Position numbers and translations under genes: made by a program
Notes under the pieces: model-generated
Databases searched by the model: none
What the model was told of the DNA's origin: nothing
Seen by the model: the letters and a program-made list of their open reading frames with translations, nothing else
Shown: one piece after another, positions 1-6,637 of the stretch
Numbering within the stretch: the first letter of the stretch is position 1
Layout: each line of letters begins with the position of its first letter
DNA from: Comamonadaceae bacterium
GTDB lineage: Bacteria > Pseudomonadota > Gammaproteobacteria > Burkholderiales > Burkholderiaceae_C
Assembly (NCBI GenBank): GCA_947469815.1
Contig: CANIRI010000072.1
Location: 1-9,124, forward strand
Length of the DNA stretch: 9,124 bases
Direction of reading: 5' to 3'

Positions 1-76
1 CATGCCCCAACTATGCCCTGTTTCAAGGCCTTGCCCGCCGAGCCAGCCCAAGTGGCTTATGGGAAACTCCCGGCCT
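1..76. other. Upstream leader, content unresolved
   Basis: This short stretch lies before the chosen start of the glyoxalase II gene. It is open in the gene's frame, with in-frame ATG codons at 2 and 59, but those extra residues have no counterpart in the remembered E. coli YcbL protein. It could be the 5' leader or the tail of a gene truncated by the window edge. Another plus-strand frame is also open through it, but I recognise nothing in that translation. An 11 nt perfect inverted repeat (GGGA-AAC-TCCC) sits at 61-71, six bases before the start codon. Confidence 0.4.
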
Positions 77-715
77 ATGCTGCGCTACCAAACCATCCCC
101 GTCACGCCATTTCAGCAAAACTGCTCCATCGTCTGGTGCGATGCCAGCCACCGCGCGGCCATCATTGACCCGGGGGGCGATTTGGACGTGCTGATTGCGG
201 CGACCGAGGAACTGGGCGTGACACTCGAGCAGATCTGGATCACCCACGGCCATGTGGACCACGCGGCGGCCACGGCGGAGCTGGCGCAGCGGCTGCAGCT
301 GCCCATCAGCGGGCCGCACCCCGATGACCAGTTCTGGATTGACGGCCTGCCCCAGGCTGCGGCCAGCTACGGCTTTCCCCCGGCGCAGCCTTTTGTGCCC
401 ACGCGCTGGCTGTTTGACGGCGATACCGTGGCGCTGGGCGAACACGTGCTGCAGGTGCGCCACTGCCCCGGTCACACGCCCGGTCATGTGGTGTTTTATT
501 CGCCCGAAATCGGCCGCGCTTTCGTGGGCGATGTGCTGTTTGCCGGCAGCATCGGCCGCACCGACTTTCCGCGCGGCAACCATGCGGACCTGCTCAGCAG
601 CATCGTGCAGCGGCTGTGGCCCATGGGCGATGAGACTGTGTTCATCCCCGGCCACGGACCCGAGAGCAGCTTTGGCTACGAGCGCCAACACAATCCCTAC
701 GTGGGCGGAACCTGA
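77..715 (+). CDS. gloC: GloC/YcbL-type glyoxalase II (hydroxyacylglutathione hydrolase, MBL fold)
   Basis: This gene encodes a 212-residue metallo-beta-lactamase-fold hydrolase. The family hydrolyses S-lactoylglutathione to D-lactate and glutathione in the cytoplasm, the second step of methylglyoxal detoxification. The dinuclear metal site is visible: the THGHVDH motif (H57, H59, D61, H62), then H133 in CPGHTPGH, D152 in GDVLF and H193 in IPGHGP. The whole chain follows remembered E. coli YcbL (about 215 residues) closely, including the N-terminal IPVTPFQQNCS, the SDFPRG-like segment (TDFPRG) and the ending GYERQHNP. The short length, lacking the C-terminal helical domain of classical GloB, is typical of type II GloC. 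The start at 77 is chosen because this methionine aligns with YcbL; in-frame ATGs at 59 and 2 would add unmatched residues. No strong Shine-Dalgarno precedes it. The deacylase gene follows after 21 nt, probably in the same transcript. Family assignment is firm; the exact substrate is inferred. Confidence 0.9.
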   Translation: MLRYQTIPVTPFQQNCSIVWCDASHRAAIIDPGGDLDVLIAATEELGVTLEQIWITHGHVDHAAATAELAQRLQLPISGPHPDDQFWIDGLPQAAASYGFPPAQPFVPTRWLFDGDTVALGEHVLQVRHCPGHTPGHVVFYSPEIGRAFVGDVLFAGSIGRTDFPRGNHADLLSSIVQRLWPMGDETVFIPGHGPESSFGYERQHNPYVGGT

Positions 716-736
716 ACGGGCGGTAGGAGCGCACGC

Positions 737-1195
737 ATGGGAATCGCATCGGTACGGGCGTTTTTTGCCGAGCGCGGGCTGGACCCGCAGATCACCGAAC
801 TGGACGTCAGCACCGCCACGGTCGCGCTGGCTGCGCAGGCGCACGGCGTGGAGCCGGGGCGCATTGCCAAAACGCTGGCTTTCCGCATGCACGACGGCCG
901 GGTCTTGTTGCTGGTGGCGCGTGGCGACGCACGGGTGGACAACACCAAGTTCAAGGCAGCGTTTGGCAAAGGCAAGATGCTGGGCGCCGACGACGTAGAG
1001 GCGCTCACCGGGCACCCGGTGGGCGGCGTCTGCCCCTTCGGCCTGGCCACGCCGCTGCCGGTCTACCTGGACCGCAGCCTGCAGGACTTTGACGAAGTGC
1101 TACCAGCAGCCGGTTCGGTGAACAGCGCGCTGCGCATCAGCCCGGCGCTGATGGCTGAGCTGACGGGCGGGCAGTGGGTGGATGCCTGCCAGTAA
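737..1195 (+). CDS. YbaK/ProX-domain aminoacyl-tRNA deacylase (trans-editing protein)
   Basis: A 152-residue single-domain protein of the YbaK/aminoacyl-tRNA editing family. These free-standing proteins hydrolyse mischarged tRNAs, for example Cys-tRNA(Pro) or Ala-tRNA(Pro), in the cytoplasm. The sequence shows an N-terminal helix, then GRIAKTLAF (residues 41-49) with the conserved lysine K45 expected in the active site, a central beta strand VLLLVARGD, the segment DNTKFKAAFG, and the glycine-rich GHPVGGVCPFGL motif (residues 92-103) that lines the pocket. It ends in the usual NSALRISP strand and a short helix. The start is supported by AGGAG at 725-729, seven bases before ATG. It sits 21 nt after the glyoxalase gene, suggesting an operon. 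The motifs alone do not settle which subfamily (YbaK, ProXp-ala, ProXp-x or other) this is, so the tRNA and amino-acid specificity remain open. Confidence 0.87.
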   Translation: MGIASVRAFFAERGLDPQITELDVSTATVALAAQAHGVEPGRIAKTLAFRMHDGRVLLLVARGDARVDNTKFKAAFGKGKMLGADDVEALTGHPVGGVCPFGLATPLPVYLDRSLQDFDEVLPAAGSVNSALRISPALMAELTGGQWVDACQ

Positions 1196-1218
1196 AAAGC
1201 CGGGCCGAAGGCACTTCC

Positions 1219-1224
1219 TAGAAT
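1219..1224 (+). promoter_or_regulatory. Candidate -10 box for the GST gene
   Basis: TAGAAT matches the sigma-70 -10 consensus at five of six positions, 40 bases before the GST start codon and 23 bases after the deacylase stop. No good -35 hexamer is found 16-18 bases upstream, so the promoter would be weak or activator-dependent. It would let the GST gene be expressed separately from the two genes before it. Confidence 0.35.
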
Positions 1225-1264
1225 GCAGCGGTTCAAGTTCCAAACCCATTCCACCGGAGAGCAC

Positions 1265-1966
1265 ATGCTGAAGTTTTTCTACAACGCCGCCCCGAACCCC
1301 ATGAAGATTGCCCTGTTGCTGGAGGAGCTGGGACTGTCGTATGAGGCCATACCGGTGGATACGCGACAGGGGCAACAATTCGCCCCCGAGTTCCTGGCAG
1401 TCAATCCCAATGCCAAAGTCCCGGCGATCGTTGATGGCGATGTGACCGTTTTTGACAGCAATGCCATCTTGCTTTTTTTGGCTGATCGCGAAAAGCGCTT
1501 TGTCTGTACCGATATGGCGAGCAATGAGCGCGCTGAAACACTCTCGTGGCTCATGTTCATTGCAACGGGTATAGGCCCTTTTTCCGGGCAATCGGTGCAT
1601 TTCCGCCACATGGCACCGGAGCCAAAGACCTATGCTTTGAATCGGTACGACTACGAAGCAAACCGCCATTGGGGAATTCTGGAGAAGCATCTCTCCGAGC
1701 GAACATTCATCGTCGGAGACGCGTACAGCGTGGTAGACATGGCTTTTTGGGGCTGGGCTCGCCTACTGCCCTTTGTACTGGGCACAGGTGATGCGACATG
1801 GGTGGCGTATCCCCACACCAAGCGACTGCTAGACCATATCAACGCAAGGCCCGCTGCCCAACGCGCCGAAGCACTGAAAAGCCGGCACAGCTTCAAAACA
1901 GAAATGGACGCAGATGCGCGCAAATTCATGTTTCCGCAAAACGAACGCCTCGCAAAAAATACCTAG
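1265..1966 (+). CDS. Glutathione S-transferase, nu-class-like (YfcG/YghU type)
   Basis: A 233-residue cytosolic glutathione transferase with an N-terminal thioredoxin fold (about 1-80) and a C-terminal all-helical domain (about 88-210). NPMKIALLLEELGL is the first helix of the glutathione site, VPAIVDGD (residues 52-59) carries the cis-proline P53, and D65-S66 in FDSNAI fills the position of the usual Glu-Ser pair that binds the gamma-glutamyl group. GIGPFSGQSVHF (residues 102-113) and the PYAI-like KTYALNRY segment resemble YfcG and YghU, nu-class enzymes that act as glutathione disulfide-bond oxidoreductases. Asn11, important in YfcG, is kept; Thr9 is replaced by Ala. The helix-capping S155-x-x-D158 box is present. 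The start at 1265 is preferred over an in-frame ATG at 1223 because of GGAGAG at 1256-1261 and because the domain begins there. GC content is about 52% over 1441-1740 by hand count, against about 67-70% in sampled neighbouring lines, which may indicate acquisition by transfer. It lies 69 nt after the deacylase gene and converges on the efflux operon. Confidence 0.88.
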   Translation: MLKFFYNAAPNPMKIALLLEELGLSYEAIPVDTRQGQQFAPEFLAVNPNAKVPAIVDGDVTVFDSNAILLFLADREKRFVCTDMASNERAETLSWLMFIATGIGPFSGQSVHFRHMAPEPKTYALNRYDYEANRHWGILEKHLSERTFIVGDAYSVVDMAFWGWARLLPFVLGTGDATWVAYPHTKRLLDHINARPAAQRAEALKSRHSFKTEMDADARKFMFPQNERLAKNT

Positions 1967-1985
1967 GCTCCAAAAGCTTGTCGAT

Positions 1986-2020
1986 AAAGAAAATCCAGCC
2001 TGATCCTGACCACCACAGGC
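1986..2020 (-). terminator. Weak terminator-like hairpin at the end of the efflux operon
   Basis: Read on the minus strand, just after the stop codon of the outer-membrane factor gene, a GCCTG/CAGGC inverted repeat (plus-strand arms 1998-2002 and 2016-2020) is followed by a T-rich run (plus-strand A-rich 1986-1993). A nested CCTG/CAGG pairing (2005-2008 with 2016-2019) is an alternative. The stem is only about 5 bp with a long loop, so this is a weak intrinsic terminator at best. On the plus strand no T-tract follows, so it does not look bidirectional for the GST gene. Confidence 0.3.
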
Positions 2021-2037
2021 AGGAATACTCGATACCG

Positions 2038-3480
2038 CTATTCCTCAGGACCCCCACCCAGCACCTTGTACAAGGTGACCTGCGACTGCAGATAAGCCCA
2101 TTGCGCAGCTGTCAGCGCCTGCTGATCGGCCAGCACCGTGCGCTCCAGTTCCAGCACATCCAACTGGCTGGCCGCACCGTGTTCCAAACGCAGGGCGACC
2201 AGGCGCAGGCGCTCCATGTCGGCCTGGGTTTGGGCCTGCTGCGCCTGCAACTGCCGGGCCCAGCCGGCGCGCGTCGCCAGCGCGTCAGCCACTTCGCGGA
2301 AGGCCACTTGCACCGATTTTTCATACTGCACCATGGACGCCTCGGCAGCGGCGCGGGCCAGCTCCCAGGTGGCGCGGTTGCGCCCGGCGTCAAACAAAGG
2401 CATCAGGACCTGTGGGGCCAGACTGAAGGCCAGGGTGCCGCTGCTCAGCAAAGTGCCCAGTTCGGTGCTGGCGACACCGGCCGTGGCGGTGAGCGAAATA
2501 CGCGGGAAAAATGCAGCGCGCGCAGCGGCGATGTTGGCGTTGGCGGCTTTGAGGCCTTGTTCGGCCTGGCGGATGTCGGCGCGCCGCACCAGCAACTCGG
2601 ACGGCAAACCCGCAGGCAGTTCGGGCAGGCTGAATTGCGTGAAACGCGCGGCCTGGAAGCGCGCCACCTGGGCTTGCGGCACCGCCTGCCCCAGCAGCAA
2701 GGTCAGCGCGTTTTCGTCTAGCGCCATCTGGCGTTCCAGCTGGGCCAGGGTGATGCGCACGCCTTCCAAAAAGGATTCGCTCTGGCGCAGCTCCAGCGCC
2801 GATGACACGCCGTGCGCGGCACGCAAGCGCAATAAATCGAGACTGGCCTGGCGCGAGGCGAGTGCCTGCTGCGCGAGCTCCAAGTTGCGGGCGTCGGCGA
2901 GCAAGGCGATCCAGGCCTGTGCGACCAGCGTCACCAGCGTGATTTGGGTGGTGCGCCGTGCCTCTTGAGTCGCCAGGTACTGCGCCAGTGCCTGCTCTTT
3001 GAGGCCGCTGATGCGGCCAAAGAAATCAAATTCATAGGCGGTGACCGCCAGGCCGGTGGTCACGGTGGTGGTCTGCGCGCCATAGACGTTGGGCGCGCGG
3101 GTTACCCCCGCCACCGCATTGACCGTGGGTAGCTGATCCGCGCCGCGAATGCCCCACTGCGCCTGCGCCTGGGCGATATTGATCACGGCCAGCCGCATGT
3201 CGCTGTTATGGACCAGGGCCAGCGCAATCAGCGCCTGCAGATCGGGGTCGTCGAAGTAGCTGCGCCAGGGCAGCAAGGCACCCGCAGCCACCGCAGGCGC
3301 AGCAGCCGTGCGCGACCATTCGCTATCTCCCACCGGCCGGGGCACCACTTGCACCGGCTGGGGTGGCATCAAAGACTCGCAGGATGCGAGCAGCAGCAGC
3401 GCGGAAACCGCCGTGGCGCGTCGCACCAGCCCCGCTGAAGCTTTAAACGCCGGAAGGCGATCGGTCAGTTTATTGATCAC
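2038..3480 (-). CDS. RND efflux outer-membrane factor, NodT/OprM family lipoprotein
   Basis: A 480-residue outer-membrane channel of the TolC/OprM type that docks with the pump and fusion protein to expel drugs to the exterior. The N-terminus has a lipoprotein signal: arginines, a hydrophobic stretch AVSALLLLAS and the lipobox cysteine C34. Two outer-membrane-efflux-protein repeats follow (about 70-265 and 290-475). Diagnostic segments are PWRSYFDDPDLQALI (71-85), the YEFDFFGRI strand (149-157), the NodT hallmark LPSELLVRRADIR with KAANANIAAARAAFFP (292-326), and the ending LYKVLGGG. I choose GTG at 3480 as the start: it is preceded by GGGAA six bases upstream, gives a normal lipoprotein signal, and avoids a 33-residue extension lying inside the pump gene. 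This start overlaps the last 11 nt of the pump gene, implying translational coupling. It is the third and last gene of the operon. The family call is secure; the drugs handled cannot be read from the sequence. Confidence 0.93.
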   Translation of the reverse strand: MINKLTDRLPAFKASAGLVRRATAVSALLLLASCESLMPPQPVQVVPRPVGDSEWSRTAAAPAVAAGALLPWRSYFDDPDLQALIALALVHNSDMRLAVINIAQAQAQWGIRGADQLPTVNAVAGVTRAPNVYGAQTTTVTTGLAVTAYEFDFFGRISGLKEQALAQYLATQEARRTTQITLVTLVAQAWIALLADARNLELAQQALASRQASLDLLRLRAAHGVSSALELRQSESFLEGVRITLAQLERQMALDENALTLLLGQAVPQAQVARFQAARFTQFSLPELPAGLPSELLVRRADIRQAEQGLKAANANIAAARAAFFPRISLTATAGVASTELGTLLSSGTLAFSLAPQVLMPLFDAGRNRATWELARAAAEASMVQYEKSVQVAFREVADALATRAGWARQLQAQQAQTQADMERLRLVALRLEHGAASQLDVLELERTVLADQQALTAAQWAYLQSQVTLYKVLGGGPEE

Positions 3481-6400
3481 CGTGTATTCCCATGTGCGTG
3501 GCCTGTTCGGCATGCAAGGCATGCTGGCGGGGACTGTCTTTGAAAAGGCTGCGGATGACCACAAAAAACACTGGCACAAACAGCACCGCCAGGCTGGTGC
3601 CGGTCAGGATGCCGCCAATCACCCCGGTGCCGATCACGCGTTGGCTGGCAGAACCCGCGCCGGTGGCCAGAGCCAGCGGCAGCACCCCCAGGGTGAAAGC
3701 CATGGAGGTCATGATGATGGGGCGGAAACGCAGATGCGCAGCGGCCAACGCCGACTCGATCACGCTCTTGCCCTGGGCCTGCAGATCCTTGGCAAACTCA
3801 ATGATCAGAATCGCGTTTTTCGCCGACAGGCCGATGATGGTGATCAGGCCGACCTGAAAGTACACGTCATTGGAATAGCCGCGCAGCCAGGTGCCCAGCA
3901 GCACACCGAGCACGCCCAGCGGCACCACCAAAATCACGGCCAGCGGGATCGACCAACTTTCATACAAAGCGGCCAAGCACAAAAACACCGACAGGATGGC
4001 AAAGCTGTACAAGATGAGTGACTGCGAACCGGCCAGCTTTTCTTCGCGAGACAGGCCGGTCCACTCATAGCCGAAGCCGGCCGGGAGCTGTGTGGCCAGC
4101 CGCTCCATTTCGGCCATGGCCTGGCCGGTGCTAAAGCCCGGCGCGGCGCTGCCGCCAATGCGCATAGCCGGATACCCGTTGTAACGCACGGTTTGCATCG
4201 CGCCCTTGATCCAACGGGTGGACGCAAAGGCCGAAAAAGGCACCGACTGGCCACGCGCATTGAGCACGCTCAGGCGCAACACGTCCTCGGGCAGCATGCG
4301 CGCCGGGGCATCGGCCTGCACCACCACGCGCTGCAAACGCCCGGCGTTGGGAAAATCGTTGATATAGGCCGAACCCAAGGCGGTGGAAATGGCCGCATTG
4401 ATGGCATCAAAACCCACGCCCAGGGCCTGGGCTTTGTCGCGGTCAATATCAAGTTGCAACTGCGGTGCGTCCTCCAGACCCTCGGGGCGGACTTGACTGA
4501 TCAGCGGACTTTTACCGGCCATGCCCAGCATCTGGTTGCGTGCGGCCAGCAGTGCGTCATGCCCCAGCCCGGCGCGGTCCTGCAGCCGGAAGCTGAAGCC
4601 CGAAGCGGTGCCGAGTTCGGGAATCGGCGGCGGGCTCAGCGGAAAGATAAACGCGTCGCGGATACGCGCCAGCGCCCCGAAGGCCCGCCCCGCCACCGCC
4701 TGTGACGCGTTGGCCGCATCGGGCCGCTCTTGCCAGTCTTTCAGCGTCACAAACGCCAGCGCGGCGTTCTGGCCCAAGCCTGAAAAGCTGAAGCCCAAAA
4801 TGCCCACCATGCTCTGCACCTCCGGCTGCTGGAGCATGAAGCCCTCCACCTGCTGGATCACTGCGCGGGTGCGTTCCTGCGTGGCACCGGGGGGCAGCTG
4901 CACGTTCACCAGCATGGTGCCCTGGTCTTCATTGGGCAAAAACGAGGTGGGCAGGCGCTGGTACATGAATACAGCCGCGCCGATGATCGCCAGATAAATC
5001 ACCAGATAACGCGCCGCGTGCGGCAGCATGCGCGCCACCCCGCGTTCGTACAAGGCGGCGGTGCGACCAAAAACCCGGTTGAACAAACCGAAAAAGCCAC
5101 CCCGACCGTGCTCCTGCCCTTGGGTAATCGGTTGCAAAAGCGTGGCGCACAAAGCCGGTGTGAGTGACAAGGCCATCAGCGCCGAAAAGGCGATCGCCAC
5201 CCCCATGACGGTGGCGAACTGGCGGTAGATATTGCCCACGGAACCGGTAAAAAATGCCAGCGGCACGAACACCGAGATCAGCACAACGGTCACGCCCACA
5301 ATCGCGCCCGAAATCTGGCCCATGGCCTTGCGCGTGGCGGGCAACGGGTCCAGCCCCTCGTCGCGCATGATGCGCTCCACGTTTTCCACAACCACAATCG
5401 CGTCGTCCACCACGATGCCGATCACCAGCACCATGCCGAACATGGTCAGCACGTTGATCGAAAAACCCAATGCCAGCAACACCGCCATGGTGCCGAGCAA
5501 GGCCACCGGAACCACCAGCGTAGGGATGATGGTGTAGCGCCAGTTTTGCAAAAACAGGTACATCACCAAAAACACCAGCGCTACCGCTTCGAGCAGGGTG
5601 ACAGTGACCTGTCGGATCGACAAGGCCACAAAGCGCGAGCTGTCGTAGGGAATCGTCCAGGACATGCCTTTGGGGAAGAAGGGCTCCAGCGCCTGCATCT
5701 TGTCGCGCACCGCCTTGGCGGTGGCCAGGGCGTTTCCGCTGGGCGCCAGTTGCACGCCCATGCCGGTGGCCAGTTTGCCGTTCAGGCGCGCCGAGGTGGA
5801 ATAGGCCTGGGCCCCGAGTTCGATGCGCGCCACGTCTCTCAGGCGCACGGTGGAGCCGTCGGGATTGGCGCGGACGGTGATGCGGCCGAACTGCTCGGCG
5901 CTGCTGAACTGGCCGTTGACCACCACCGTGGCGGCAATGCCCTGACCGGCCACGTTGGGCAGGCTGCCGATTTCACCCGCCGAGACCTGGGCGTTCTGAG
6001 CCCGTATGGCGGCACTGACATCGGCGGCGGACAGGTTCAGGCCGAGCAGCTTGGCCGGGTCTATCCAGACCCGCATGGCGCGTTCGGTGCCGAACAACAC
6101 CGCCTGCCCCACACCGGGCAGACGCTGCAATTCGGGCAGCACGTTGCGCGCGGCGTAGTCGCCCAAGGCCACCGGCGTCCAAGCCGGGTCCTCCGAGGTA
6201 AGGATGGTGAACAGCAAGAAGTTGCTGCGCGATTTGTCGACCCGCACGCCCTGCTGCGTCACCACGGCCGGCAAGCGGGGGGTGGCGCGGGCCAGGCGGT
6301 TTTGCACGTCCACCTGCGCCAAATCGGGGTTGGTGCCAGGCTGGAAACTCAGGGTGATGTTGCCCGAGCCGTCGGATTGCGCCACCGACTCCATATAGAT

Positions 6401-6625
6401 CAGGCCGGGTGCGCCGTTCATTTCGCGCTCAATGACCGACAGCACCGCGTCTTCCAAGGTCTGCGCCGACGCGCCGGGATAGGCGGCTGTGACCACGATA
6501 GAGGGCGGTGCGACCGGCGGGTACTGGGCAATCGGCAGCTGCGTGATTGCCACGCAACCCAAGACCATGATGAACAGCGCAATGACCCAGGCAAAGATGG
6601 GCCGATTGATGAAAAAAGAAGCCAT
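3470..6625 (-). CDS. RND multidrug efflux permease, HAE1/AcrB-MexB type
   Basis: A 1051-residue inner-membrane proton/drug antiporter, the full usual length for AcrB and MexB. It works as a trimer, taking substrates from the periplasm or outer leaflet and passing them to the outer-membrane channel. The architecture is the twofold-repeated RND plan: TM1 (about 10-28), first periplasmic porter/docking loop (about 35-335), TM2-6 (about 336-500), TM7 (about 540-556), second periplasmic loop (about 560-865) and TM8-12 (about 870-1027). Proton-relay residues are visible: D407 and D408 in GIVVDDAIVVVENVER, K936 in SAKNAILIIEFAK and R968 in RFRPIIMTS. The switch-loop segment GFSFSGLGQN (611-620) matches the AcrB glycine loop. 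ATG at 6625 follows the fusion-protein stop by 12 nt and has no clear Shine-Dalgarno of its own, so translational coupling is likely. The preserved relay predicts an active pump; substrate range is unknown. Confidence 0.96.
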   Translation of the reverse strand: MASFFINRPIFAWVIALFIMVLGCVAITQLPIAQYPPVAPPSIVVTAAYPGASAQTLEDAVLSVIEREMNGAPGLIYMESVAQSDGSGNITLSFQPGTNPDLAQVDVQNRLARATPRLPAVVTQQGVRVDKSRSNFLLFTILTSEDPAWTPVALGDYAARNVLPELQRLPGVGQAVLFGTERAMRVWIDPAKLLGLNLSAADVSAAIRAQNAQVSAGEIGSLPNVAGQGIAATVVVNGQFSSAEQFGRITVRANPDGSTVRLRDVARIELGAQAYSTSARLNGKLATGMGVQLAPSGNALATAKAVRDKMQALEPFFPKGMSWTIPYDSSRFVALSIRQVTVTLLEAVALVFLVMYLFLQNWRYTIIPTLVVPVALLGTMAVLLALGFSINVLTMFGMVLVIGIVVDDAIVVVENVERIMRDEGLDPLPATRKAMGQISGAIVGVTVVLISVFVPLAFFTGSVGNIYRQFATVMGVAIAFSALMALSLTPALCATLLQPITQGQEHGRGGFFGLFNRVFGRTAALYERGVARMLPHAARYLVIYLAIIGAAVFMYQRLPTSFLPNEDQGTMLVNVQLPPGATQERTRAVIQQVEGFMLQQPEVQSMVGILGFSFSGLGQNAALAFVTLKDWQERPDAANASQAVAGRAFGALARIRDAFIFPLSPPPIPELGTASGFSFRLQDRAGLGHDALLAARNQMLGMAGKSPLISQVRPEGLEDAPQLQLDIDRDKAQALGVGFDAINAAISTALGSAYINDFPNAGRLQRVVVQADAPARMLPEDVLRLSVLNARGQSVPFSAFASTRWIKGAMQTVRYNGYPAMRIGGSAAPGFSTGQAMAEMERLATQLPAGFGYEWTGLSREEKLAGSQSLILYSFAILSVFLCLAALYESWSIPLAVILVVPLGVLGVLLGTWLRGYSNDVYFQVGLITIIGLSAKNAILIIEFAKDLQAQGKSVIESALAAAHLRFRPIIMTSMAFTLGVLPLALATGAGSASQRVIGTGVIGGILTGTSLAVLFVPVFFVVIRSLFKDSPRQHALHAEQATHMGIHGDQ

Positions 6626-6637
6626 GCTACGCGCGCT

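Noticed and set aside
61..71. GGGAAACTCCC inverted repeat as an operator before the glyoxalase gene
   Set aside because: Only four base pairs per arm and a single copy; it cannot be told from chance.
2..76. N-terminal extension of the glyoxalase gene from ATG at 2 or 59
   Set aside because: The extra residues are Pro/Cys-rich, have no match in the YcbL family, and no ribosome site precedes either ATG.
23..1015. A 330-codon minus-strand open frame across the glyoxalase and deacylase genes
   Set aside because: It lies opposite two genes with intact catalytic motifs, shows no recognisable family, and crosses their intergenic gap.
1798..2721. A 307-codon plus-strand frame running from the GST gene into the outer-membrane factor region
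   Set aside because: It overlaps the GST gene out of frame and is antisense to the channel gene; the sequence is Gln/Arg/His-rich with no domain.
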